Positions 35,034-45,312 of a stretch of 64,000 nucleotides of DNA are shown piece by piece. This stretch comes from Panorpa germanica (lineage: Eukaryota; Arthropoda; Insecta; Mecoptera; Panorpidae). The position numbers and the translations under genes were made by a program. Where the stretch lies: assembly GCA_963678705.1 (NCBI GenBank), contig CAVMBN010000131.1:186001-250000 (forward strand), written 5' to 3'. Under the pieces are notes generated by a model. The model was not told the origin of the DNA, ran no database searches, and was given only the letters and a program-made list of their open reading frames with translations. The first letter of the stretch is position 1, and each line of letters starts with the position of its first letter.

Positions 35034-35204
35034 GTATAAATCGCTTATACAGACCTATAACAGATATTAAATTTAAAAGGAGTATAAATCGCTTATACAG
35101 GCCTAACAAATATTAAAAATAATATTAAAAAAAAATATAAATTACGCAACGTAATACAATAATTAAATAATAATTTTTTAAAAAGGAATATAAATCGCTT
35201 ATAT
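35034..35204 (+). repeat. Three hairpin repeats in the leader (copy 2)
   Basis: GTATAA-ATCGC-TTATAC at 35034-35050 and 35082-35098; ATATAA-ATCGC-TTATAT at 35188-35204. Same number, order and stem variant as in copy 1. Confidence 0.82.
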
Positions 35205-35393
35205 AGACCTAATGAAAATTAAAAATATTAAAAGTAATATTAAAAATAATATTAAAATAAAATATTAATTACATAACGTAATAAATACTATAATGTAATA
35301 TACTTGCAAATTAACTATATAATAATAATAATTTTTAAAATAAAATGTTTACAAAATAACTTTTCTTTAATAAAAGTTACAATATAAATCGAA

Positions 35394-35915
35394 AAGGAGA
35401 CATTTCATACTTTTCTAAATTATGTAAAGGAATATAATGGAAACAATTCGCTGACGAATTTTATAGAAGATTGAGAAGTGATCATAGATAATTTTGCCAT
35501 ATTCCCCGGTAAAAATGAAGATAAAAAAGAAGCTATTAGAAATAACGGTCTATTGCTCTTAGCTATAAAAAGCAAGATTATTGGAGACGTAGCAAGTTTA
35601 ATAAAGAATAAACATATTAATACATGGGAGAAATTAAAAACAATTTTATTAAATAGTTATACTAAAAACCGCAGCCATATCCCGGATACAACAACACTTA
35701 AACGAAAGCCTAATGAGAAAGTTATTACTTATTACTTTAGATGTTTAGAATCACTTAACAACTTTAATGTTTTGAACACACTTCACAATAAAACATCTTT
35801 AAATATGAGAGCACTGGCAAAACATCACGATTCCCTGATGGTGAGAGATTTCATAGAGGAGCTAAACAATCCCCTTGGATGTAAATTAAGACGCCAATCC
35901 CAACACAATGGATGA
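35394..35915 (+). pseudogene. Errantivirus gag, copy 2, broken
   Basis: Aligned to the intact copy at 1411-1914. The start codon is AAG (35394-35396) in place of ATG, and codon 27 is TGA (35472-35474) in place of Cys. The rest (from VIIDNFAIFPGKNEDKKEA) is open to 35915 and overlaps the ORF2 start at 35908 in an ATGGATGA-type overlap. Confidence 0.85.
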
Positions 35916-36106
35916 GCTTCTAGAATTAATAATAGAAGATATGACGAACCACGAAATCCATACTAACGAGGAATATAACCACCCTCACCAACAACAACTA
36001 AAGAACACACAAGATTTTCAAACAGAGCCGTTAACACAAAAACCGTGTGAAACAATAATCGAACAAACCATTGAGAATAAGGATATAAACAATGTACGGA
36101 CGGAAC
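35908..36106 (+). pseudogene. Errantivirus ORF2, first part (copy 2)
   Basis: Starts MDELLELIIEDM and follows copy 1 closely up to NVRTEL, where the TIR transposon begins. It is continued at 40493. Confidence 0.8.
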
Positions 36107-36108
36107 TA

Positions 36109-36460
36109 CCCATACAGGATCAAACCATCGGCCCAGTCTTGGTACAGGCCTGGTTCAGTACTGTAAAGATCTGGGCCAAGTATGCACACTAGTCTTGGCC
36201 CAGCTTTGGGAATAGCCTGGAATGATAACATCGTGCCAGGCTTGGTTATCAAGATTGGGCCAAGCTAGATCGTCAAGGCTGGCCCCATACAGGATCAAAC
36301 CATCGGCCCAGTCTTGGTGCAGGCCTGGTTCAGTACTGTAAAGATCTGGGCCAAGTATGCACACCAGTCTTGGCATAGCTTTGGGAATAGCCTGGAATGA
36401 TAACATCGTTCCAGGCTTGGTTGTCAAGATTGGGCAAAGCTAGATCGTCAAGGCTGGGCC
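36109..36460. repeat. Duplicated left end of the TIR transposon
   Basis: A 175-bp unit starting with the terminal CCCATACAGGA is repeated in tandem (36109 and 36284), so the end sequence occurs twice. Units contain GGCCCAGTCTTGG and TGGGCCAAG-type subterminal motifs. Confidence 0.88.
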
Positions 36461-36753
36461 ATGCTTGATTACCAGAGTTGGGCCAAACTTAATCACCAAT
36501 ACTAGGAATTAGCGCAAGCTTTAAGACACAAATAATTACATCCATATACTTAAATAAAATTTATTTAATTATTTAAATTATGAGATAACATTCATATGAC
36601 ATTAATTTTCAAAACATACTAAGATTTATATTTTAGTCGACATCTTTGTTTATAATAATAAATAATATAATATTAAATTAAAAAATATTACTATATCTAA
36701 TAACAAGGCCGGTACACTGAGATTTACTTCTCAATCAACGCTTTTTTCCCATA

Positions 36754-38570
36754 CTATAAGGTAAAAGGCCCAGTTTCTGATAGTATATCATTTTGTAGGA
36801 CATCTTTTCCTCGCTGTGCTCGTCCACCGTCCCTGTCGCCTGCACCAGATAAAAATGTACTGACGATAGTCAATATTTTTATTTTATCCTTTGCATGATT
36901 ATATTTTGCCTGGATAAATTCTGAAAAAAATGAAATCGCAATCAGTAAATCACATTTACTTTTCAACTCGAATGTTGCAACTTACCTTCCATCAGTTTGT
37001 ACGACTCAGTTTGATTGAAAGATTTCTTACCAACTCCTTTCATTATTCTTCCACATCCACTGTATTCTAATTGCACATTTTTTTTTAGCAGCTTTGTCAT
37101 TATCGCTGAAATATCATCTTCATATTTCGTGTGTCCAGCAGCTACCATCTTGAATATCTCTTTCTACAAATATACGTGTATAATTAATTAACAAGTTATC
37201 AATAATTAATAACTAATGATGAATAGTAAACGTAATGCGTACCACGGCATCTTGTGTGTCTTGTTTTGTATTAAGATCCTCTTCAAACTTGAGAAAACCT
37301 TCAATACTGTCAAACGGTAAATCTTTACCTTCTTTCGAAGCTTGAGTTTTCTCTAGTAATTCCGCTTTGTATTCTACAGATAACTATAATAGTTTTTCAA
37401 TTAACAAAAATTAAATACAATTACACTATATTTTATAATATTGAATGTTTTTTCATCATATAAATACAATATTAATTACGAAAAGGCTGAAAAGTTAAAC
37501 TTTGATCAAATTGTAATTATTTACTTATCTACTTATTAATTAGAACCAAAATTTGAATTATTTTATTCATACTCTATCAATATGTTATTATATCTGTATA
37601 ATTTAAAGTGATATTGTTTATTACTGATAAAATTCTTGTTAATTTTTATTAAAATATAACAATTATACCTGAAGCATTTTCACCAGATTCAAAAACGTTT
37701 AGCCTATCATCGTTCCTTTGATTTCCTTCGATCGTGTCATCTAAAGATCGACTGCGTCGTGTACGTTTGCGTCTACTCTTTCTATCATCTAAAGGACGCT
37801 GCAGAGCCAATTCATCAGCCACACGAGATTGTTTCATTACTTGAGGTTGATCACCATGTACGACTTGTGATTCACTCTCAGAGCTAACCCCATCAGGCTT
37901 TTTTAACCATCTTTCTAATCTTCGTAGACCTTGCTCATGGTCCTCTGAAATAACAATCAAATGTTGTGAATATTGTTGATAATAAAATAGAATACACAAA
38001 ATAACAGTAATTCTGAATTTAAAAGATATTAATTAATTTTTATAAATGAAAAATGCCCAGTAAATGCAAAAAATTGGACATGCATTTATTTATTATTAAC
38101 TTATCTATTTTAAATTAAAAAATTATTATGTTGACTAAATTTACGCTTGTAAAATAACAGGTGAAACCTAATTTTTTGAAGTATTTAAATAATTTTTCTT
38201 GTTAAAAACTAATTATTTTTATGAGAAAGAAAAAGTTATAAATAATATTATAGTTTATAGAATTATATATAGATAAAATATAAAATTAAACAATCGATAA
38301 ATAATTGTACTTACTAGCTCTGGAGAGAATTATCACAGGAAAAGCTTCCCATGTATGTCCTGGTGAACATCTGTCCTTGACCAACTTTTGTACCATATAT
38401 TCTTGGTTCTTTGATGGCCAAAAACACATTTCTTTATTATTTGTTAACCACGAAACGGACACTAACTCAATCACTTTTTGTCCATTTACAAATTCATTAA
38501 ATTGTACAATTATAAATGGTTTTTCAATATTGTCTCTTGAATTTAGAACCACAGTACGGAATAACACAAT
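36754..38570 (-). CDS. DUF4806-like protein, five exons, intact
   Basis: Minus-strand exons: 38570-38315, 37944-37669, 37373-37243, 37163-36986, 36920-36754 (stop TAG). Donors are GTAAGT, GTATAA, GTACGC and GTAAGT; acceptors end in AG; intron phases 1, 1, 0, 1 all join open frames, giving about 335 residues. Exon 1 encodes FIIVQFNEF, VSVSWL and CFWPSKN, the N-terminal pattern of insect DUF4806 proteins (VVEF, WP). Exon 2 is a charged Arg/Ser linker (KSRRKRTRRSRSLDD, NLS-like). Exon 3 has LPFDSIEGFLKFEEDL, the start of the DUF4806 domain. Exons 4-5 have EYSGCGRIMKGVGKKSF and IVSTFLSGAGDRDGG. No ATG is seen in exon 1, which is preceded by an AG, so a 5' exon probably lies upstream. Function unknown; such genes recur as transposon cargo. 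Confidence 0.72.
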
Positions 38571-39623
38571 CTAACGAATACACAACTAAACTGGCCGATA
38601 TAGACTTGCTGTTTTACTGAAAACGCACGAGTGAGATGTTAGGTTAGGTACGCACTAGATATACGTTAGACACCAACGCCGCACTTTTGTGAAGTCAGGA
38701 GCACGGCCGTCCAACTGGAACCCGAAGCGACGGCGTATTCGGACGTAAATCGGCGGTTTGGATGAGCTACAAAGCAAACCGCCTATGTGTGTCACAGATG
38801 TCTGTAGTCGTGTATTAGGGGGTGTATTAGAGTTCTTTAACACTTATATAATTTATCATGAGAGCAAACTTTAACTTTAGCATATATTATATATCTGAGT
38901 TCTGGTGGGCGTGAAATTAAATTTAGTTCTATCGTATTGGTATCGGTATCGGTGTCCATGATTCACTGAAATATTCAATTCATTTATACTCACTCATACA
39001 TATACCAAGTACATGTATACTCACTAACACATAGAAAATTTGAGTCACCGGTCTTATGTTAGCAACAAGTATTACCGCAAAATACCGCTTGGTTTTATAT
39101 GGAGTTGGACATCTCTTATTATCTCTGGTCAGAAGGTTAAAGTCAGCCCTTTGTATTGTTTTTCTCTAGCGCTCTCTCTCTCTCGCTATCTTTCTTTCTA
39201 TGAATAGTTATTAAATATTTTACAGTTTTAGCTCTCAATAGAAAAATATGGAGATATAACAAAAATATAATACAAGACAAAAGAAAAGAAATACAATCTA
39301 GTCAATATAATGAGAAAAAATATTTTTTACTTTTAATTTCTAATTCTAAAATTCAATTAACCAAAATTTCGATGAAAATAAAAGATTTTTTTACAAATGA
39401 AAAAAAAAAAATAGACAAATGAAAAACAATTTTACGTAAAATTTTTAGTAAATAAAAAATAACAGTTATGTATTAATTTTATACCTAGTATGGATTAAAT
39501 TTTAAATTTAAATAATGCCTTTAAATGAAATATCATTACTTGTTTTAAATAATAAGTTAAATTATTATAGTGAATTTCTTTGATTACGACTAGTTATTTC
39601 ACTCTTAATCATGTAGCTATTTT
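38571..39623 (-). other. Upstream region of the DUF4806-like gene
   Basis: No ORF recognised. The part nearest the gene (about 38580-38860) is clearly less AT-rich than its surroundings and could hold the promoter and first exon. Near 39174 there is a short CT repeat. Confidence 0.4.
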
Positions 39624-40117
39624 TTATAGATGTAATAATGTCATTATAAACTTTGAATTATTCATATTCATTAGAATGCATTTTCGTTTTACGTAAGCCA
39701 TTTTAAAAATCATTTTTTCTTTTTTCCAAGAAATTATTTCCATAACTCCCACATCGATTGATGATGTAGGATAATCAAATATTTCTCTCCTTTTTTCTTC
39801 TATTATTCCGTGTACATATAAATGATTTATATCTTGTTTTACTGAGCAAACACTTTTAACACTTAAAATACTATTAATAACAAATTTTTTATTATTTTTT
39901 AACTGCACTACATTGTTTGGATGATGACACAAAAGGGTAAACCCACGTAATTTAACTTTTTTCAACTTAAAATATTTTTTTTGATCAAACTCAATAAAAT
40001 CTTGTACTAATCCATAAGTACACTCACATAAATTTGTTTTCTTTATAATTTTTACACAATCACCAGATTGTAACTCGTCTAAGCGATTTACTATTTGAGT
40101 AAGTGGTTTGTAGCTTA
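39624..40117 (-). CDS. Unidentified ORF in the TIR transposon (about 160 codons)
   Basis: Open on the minus strand from about 40117 to the stop at 39624. The first ATG is at 39965, but the frame is open earlier, with plausible protein (NRLDELQSGDCVKII) right after a stop, so it may be an exon. Features: LRGFTLLCHHPNNVVQL, then VCSVKQDINHLYVHG, IISWKKEKMIFKMAYVKRKCI. Its place at the 5' side of the minus-strand gene order suggests a piece of the element's own transposase; the family is not recognised. Confidence 0.45.
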
Positions 40118-40139
40118 ATTACATAGTGTTAAGTTTCCT

Positions 40140-40470
40140 AGTGTTGGCCCAAAGTTGGGTGAATTAAGAGATGACAAAGACTTGACTTCCCAGTATTGGG
40201 CCAAGTCTAAATCACCAAAAAATGGCTCAGGCTTGGCTGACCGATTCTGGTTCAAAGCTGGGTCACCGTAGTATGGCCAGAGCTGAGATTTTCAGTGTTG
40301 GTCCAAAGTTGGGTGAGTTAAGAAATGGCCAAGACTTGATTTCCCAGTCGTGGCCCAAGATAAAGTGAACATAGGATTAGCTAAGTCTGAATTATCCAAA
40401 TTTGGACCAATCTTGGCGCGCCGAAGTCTGGTTTCCCGTGACTGGGCCACGCTTGGCCCCGTTGTCGAAC
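40140..40470. repeat. Right subterminal repeats of the TIR transposon
   Basis: Repeated GTGTTGG/CCCAAAGTTGGGTGA, AAGACTTGACTTCCCAGT and related motifs, several in near-identical pairs (for example from 40140 and again from 40296). They mirror the motifs of the left end. Confidence 0.8.
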
Positions 40471-40492
40471 TACGGGGACTCCTGTATGGGTA

Positions 40493-41350
40493 CAAAAAGT
40501 AATCATAAACAACGAGAGTACAGAAATCAAAATACAAAAACAAAATTTAGAAAAAAAACGGGACACAGAAATAAAGGAAAAAAAAAACGATATTAAATTA
40601 CAAAAAGAAATAGCAAACAAAGTGCCCACAAATATTAAAATACAAAGCCAGAATAATTCAGAAGAAATTCTGAATACAGATGAAAAGGAAAAAGAACTTG
40701 AAGAGTTTAACAAAACAGAAGTCAAGAAAAAGACAATTGTTGAAGTAAAAATGAAGCAAGGAAAAATAAGCGTCAAACAAAACACAGAACATCAGAACAT
40801 GCAAGATTTCAAAGTAGAAAATCAGCAAAATATGAAACAAGAATCAGAGAATCAAAATTCACAACATTTCGAAATACAAAATCAACAAAATGTTAAGCAA
40901 CAATCAAAAAATCCAAACTTTCTAGATTTTAAAGTACAAAATCAACAAAAAATCAGACAAGTAGCAGAAAAGCAATTCATACAAGAACTTGAAATAGTAA
41001 AGCAACAAAACATCAACCAAAAAAAAGCAGAAAAACAAAATATGCAATATTCTGAAGTAAAAAAATTACACAATATAAAGCAAGGAAAAGCAGGAAATAA
41101 TAAAAATCAAAATTTTAAAATAAAAGAAAAAATTGAAAAGAAAAAAAGAAACAAAGCTAAATGCATACCAGAACAACAAGAAGATTCAGAAAACGAGGCA
41201 CACACTTTGTGGATAAATGATTACAGAGAAAAAATAATTCGTGTACAGAAGATTAGAAATTCGGCACAACTAAAGCAACTATATGGGATTAAACGAAATA
41301 AAAATAATATCTGGATAAATAAATATATGACGAAATATCATGACGAATGA
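40493..41350 (+). pseudogene. Errantivirus ORF2, second part (copy 2)
   Basis: Resumes with KVIINNESTEIKIQ and follows copy 1 through VPTNIKIQSQNN, the 20-residue Gln/Lys repeats and KEKIEKKKRNKAKCIP. A single-base frameshift near 41330 ends it early (KYHDE). The transposon insertion already separates it from its start. Confidence 0.8.
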
Positions 41351-42069
41351 AAATAATAAAACATATATTGACTTAACTTGACAAAATGTCTTCAATACTT
41401 TCCGAAAAATTAAAATTTCTACCCGAACCTTAACAATTCAAATACGCAACCGCAAGCAACCAAACCAACCTGACTATATAATATATTTAACCCCGAAATT
41501 TAAAAACTAAAAATAATAAAACCCTAAAACGGATAACCACCTTGATAATAAAAATTGTATGAACTATTAAAATAATTATACAGAACAAACCATTTAAAGA
41601 AATTACTACAAATATTACAATGCCCAATACATTTACAAAACAGAACAGACAAAAAAATTATGAAACGAATTGAGAATCAGAACAACCACCTTAATGCAGA
41701 AAATCGCAAGAACACTGGTTATCACCAGCAGTAAAAACCTATAAACATACAACAAACATAAAAACATACAAATTAAGCGACATCAAATAATAATAAAATA
41801 ACTATTTCGACACAAACACCAACGCAGTTAAAATTATTAAAATTAATGAAAAGACCAAATTATTAAAATTAAAATAAAAAAACATGACCTATTAATACCT
41901 ACATGAACAAAACTACATTAAAAAAAATAAAACTCATTAAACGCATTGTAATGTTAACACGTATTAAATGTACAATTATTTAAAAGATAAACCATCGGCA
42001 AATATAAAAATGAGCATAAAATAAAAAATGATATAAGTATCAGACATCAAGAAACAAAACGCAACGCAC
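41351..42069 (+). other. Non-coding spacer in place of protease-RT
   Basis: A-rich, no frame of note. Its first part matches copy 1 (1-237), with an added block of about 200 bp bounded by a repeated AACCACCTT sequence. Confidence 0.55.
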
Positions 42070-42600
42070 AAGGTAATTTACGCAAGATATACTTGTGTAA
42101 TCTAATAAAATACGTGGAAACTCTCATTAACAATTACGACACATGCAAGCAATACAAATACTATGATTTGAACGCCGCTAAATAACACAAAAACAACTGT
42201 GAGATCATAATATAAGCGCATTCCACAAAACCAGATTGCACCGTATCATAAAACATTAACATGACCCTGCCATGTCACTCATGAGATGTGTTATTATAAG
42301 ATGTAATGAAACCCCATACTCCAGTACAAATGATAATGCTACATTAACAAACTAAGTCAGCATTTCTAATTCAGCTACTATGATAACCCATATACTAACA
42401 CATTGAAAAACACAAAAATAAAATAGCAATTTTATCTGCATAAAGCTTAGGAAATAAATACAGACAGTACAAGTTATTATCATGATTAAAGCTACTGTTA
42501 AAAATCCAAATGTAACACAAGAAGACACAGTATACATGAACACTAACAAAAGAACATGGTAATAGCGGAATAAAAACATAGAACCTTTTTTTAAGTAAAA
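42070..42600 (+). pseudogene. Degenerate duplicate of the integrase region
   Basis: This aligns in order with 42660-43450: TTACGCAAGATATAC at 42077 with TTGCGAAAGATATAC at 42665; ACACATGCAAGCAATACAAATA with the CSTCKKC region; GAAACCCCATACTCCAGTACA at 42308 with GAAACCCCAGATTTCAGTACA; and GCTACTGTTAAAAATCCAAA at 42489 with GCTACTGTTAAAGACCCAAA at 43393. The segment for the catalytic core is missing. Stops in all frames. Confidence 0.75.
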
Positions 42601-42650
42601 GAGCAACCAGAGTAAAAATCAGAATCAGCAAGTAATGAAGTAATAGACCC

Positions 42651-43605
42651 CACATATAAATTAATTTGCGAAAGATATACGTGGTCTAGTCTACGAAAAG
42701 ATGATGAAAATTTCATCAATAACTGCAGCACATGCAAAAAGTGCAAATATAACAGAAAACCAATTAGAGCACCGCTAAATAACACCGAAACACCTGATAG
42801 ACCATTTGAGAAATTACATATAGATACTTTTGGTATAAACAATACTATAATAGCTGTATTTTCAAAATACACACAGGCATACACAATCGCCAATAGGTCA
42901 TCCACAGAAATTGCCGATAAACTAATAACGTATTTCTCACACCACGGCATACCCAATCAAATTAAGATGGATGAAAGAACTTAATTCTCAAATAATCTCA
43001 TAAAAAAATGGCTAGAATTACATAAAACTAAAATTCATATAACAACACCATACAGACATAAAAGTAATTCCCCAATAGAACGAGCACATTCCACGATACT
43101 AGAACTATATCGTATAGTGAAACATAAACATGATCTTACACCCGAATCAATCATGAAATATGCTATTATAGGATATAACGAAACCCCAGATTTCAGTACA
43201 GCATACAAACCTTTTGAAATAATAAATGGACACTTACAAACCAAGTCAGTATTGCTTATGGATTATGACAAAACACTCATGGACTTATACACCCAAAATC
43301 ATAAAAATAAAATCTCACCCTATACTCAAAAATTAAAGAAATAAATGCAAATCGAAAAGAACAGGTCATTAATAAGAGAAATGCTACTGTTAAAGACCCA
43401 AACGTAAAACACGGAGATATCGTATACCTCAACACTAAATCAAGACAGGGTAAAAGCCGTATAATGAATACAGGACCCTTTAAAGTACTAGAAGTATCCG
43501 ATACTTATATAGCTCAAATAGAAGATCTAAAAAATAAAAAATTAAGAGAAACACATGTAGATAACCTAGTGAAAACCAAAATGAAAATTCACCAACTAAA
43601 TTAAC
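42651..43605 (+). pseudogene. Errantivirus integrase, broken
   Basis: The frame starts KLICERYTWSSLRKD with the zinc-binding pair CSTCKKC, then the first catalytic Asp (LHIDTFG), the second (KMDERT) and the Glu in SPIERAHSTI. Where the family has NGTEF, this copy reads ERT, stop, F (TAA at 42982-42984). After YNETPDFSTAYKPFEIINGH the frame ends at 43344; one frameshift later it continues with VKHGDIVYLNT and GPFKVLEVSDTYIAQI, the C-terminal GPY/F-type domain, to 43605. The integrase would insert element cDNA; this one cannot be made whole. Confidence 0.85.
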
Positions 43606-43731
43606 AATACATTCGAATGCCCCCTATGGCACAAGGACTTTTTAATAGAACAAAAGAAGAGGTCCTTGAAGTATTTAAATGACACGGGCCTACAAAGCAC
43701 AAATACATCATGCACTCAAATCCCAAAATAC

Positions 43732-44300
43732 AAATGAATTATTTATTTATTAATTAATTATAAATAAATATATTAAAATACGATCAAGTACTAAGAAATC
43801 CTGATTGTTGCAGGATCATCACCGCAATCAACACCAGCGATATTAATGAATGCCGAAATATTAAAATCACTGATAACCCAGGATTATATCCTGTGCAACT
43901 AGGAACAGCCCAAAACATCAAGGAATATTGGACTTTAGTCAAGAAAATAGATTTGGACCCCTTAATAAAATATTATAACCACGTACACCTAACTAGAGAA
44001 GATATTAAAATGAAATTAGAAAAAAAGAAATTTACAACCTATGGGCACAGCACTGCTGTAATGGACATCCTGGATATGGAAATAAGTAGAAAATTTAAAC
44101 AAATTCTCCCAACTCGAAGAGAAAAAAGAGGCTTCATAGATGGCTTAGGTACTGTTTGGAAAGCAATCGGTGGAAACCTAGACGCTAACGACGGCGAGCG
44201 TATAAATTTAGCCCTGGAGACACTTGATAATAAACAAGAAACTCTAAATAAACCTATATCTAAACAAATAAAATTAACAAACGATATACTCGATCAATTT
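43732..44300 (+). pseudogene. Errantivirus env, N-terminal part, broken
   Basis: From about 43797 the frame reads an ectodomain (NPGLYPVQLGTAQNIKEYW, KKIDLDPLIKYYNH) and then a furin-type site RREKR followed by GFIDGLGTVWKAIGGNLD, the conserved cleavage and fusion-peptide region of errantiviral Env (related to baculovirus F proteins). The signal-peptide end near 43732 is degraded by stops. The frame is cut at 44300 by the LINE insertion and resumes at 49040. Confidence 0.85.
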
Positions 44301-44533
44301 CTCAGTTTGATCGTGCTGCAGTGAGGACGGGTTCCGAAAATCGCTTGCAGATTTAAAATTGTGAAAAAATACTTGTTGCTATTGTTCAGTAAAAAACAAA
44401 AGGTTCGGTTTTTTGTTGTGGGATTTGTTATTTCTAGTGCAAAGAAATAGTTTCATAAGAAGTTATTTACATAAAATAACAAAAAAAAAAGAATTAAACA
44501 AATAACAATAGGTGACGTGGTGAAAAACAAAAA

Positions 44534-45307
44534 ATGCCGGGGGGAATGAAGACGAGGAGGGAGCAGGATGAGAAGAAGGAGGACGGAACAGAGGAAAAAA
44601 TCAAAAGGATGATACAAACAGAAAAAGAAATGCAAGAAGAAATGAAGGAAATGAGGGAGAGATTAAAAAAGATGGAAGAAGAATTCAAGACATTCATCGA
44701 AGAATCGCGCAAGGAAAGGGAAGATCTGATTAGGAGGTTGAAAAAAGAAAAGGAAGAGGAAAAAGAAGAAAGGAAAGAAGAAGAAAAGAAAAAGGAAGAA
44801 ACAGAGAAAGAAGTTAGAGAAAAGGTGGAGGAGCTGGAAAAAGAACAGGAAAGAGCTAGGAAGCGCAAAAAGAGGAAGAATATAGTAATAAGGGGTGTAA
44901 AAACAAGCAAAGTGGGCGAGGAACTGAGAAAAGAAGTGGAAGAATGGATACTAGAAGAATTGAAGGAAGAAGTAAAAATAACTCAAGCGTTCACGGTGTG
45001 AAAAGAAAAGGGAAAAGTGATAGCGAGATGTGAGGGAGAAGAAAAGAAGAGAAAGATAATGAAAAAAAAAAGTACACTGAGGGGCACGGGTGTGTACATA
45101 GAAGAGGACTTAACATATAAAGAGAGAGAAGTGCAGTGGCAACTGAGGCAGTGGGCAAAAAAGAAAAGAGAGGAGAGGAAAATGGACGTGAAGGTCGGTT
45201 ACAAAAAAGTATGGTGTGAAGAAACGCAGTATATATGGAACGAAAAAAACAAAGAACTGGCAAAGGGGGAATTTCGAAAAAATGGTGAAGGAGTTGGGGG
45301 AAAGTAA
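44534..45307 (+). pseudogene. LINE ORF1: coiled coil plus RRM-like domain, one stop
   Basis: Starts MPGGMKTRREQDEKK. Residues 15-120 are a Glu/Lys coiled coil, which would trimerise; then RKNIVIRGVK, the start of an RRM-like RNA-binding domain; then KKSTLRGTGVYIEEDLTYKE and QLRQWAKKKREERK, the C-terminal domain. One in-frame TGA (44999-45001) breaks it. Without it the frame runs 258 codons, six bases from ORF2. Role: binding the element RNA. Confidence 0.8.
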
Positions 45308-45312
45308 AGAGA

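Larger units (their letters stand above)
36109..40490. mobile_element. TIR DNA transposon carrying a spliced DUF4806-like gene
   Basis: 4.38 kb with perfect 11-bp inverted ends CCCATACAGGA/TCCTGTATGGG and a TA duplication (36107-36108, 40491-40492); copy 1 gives the empty site, one TA in the same ORF2 context. Both ends carry arrays of CAAGACTTGGC-like subterminal repeats, as in CACTA/EnSpm-type elements, though the terminal bases and 2-bp duplication do not prove that superfamily. Inside, on the minus strand: an unidentified ORF (40117-39624) and a five-exon DUF4806-like gene (38570-36754). No transposase catalytic core is recognised, so this may be a non-autonomous element or one using an unfamiliar transposase. 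Confidence 0.85.

Noticed and set aside
40402-40596. 64-codon plus frame across the transposon-ORF2 junction
   Set aside because: It crosses the insertion boundary in a frame different from ORF2.
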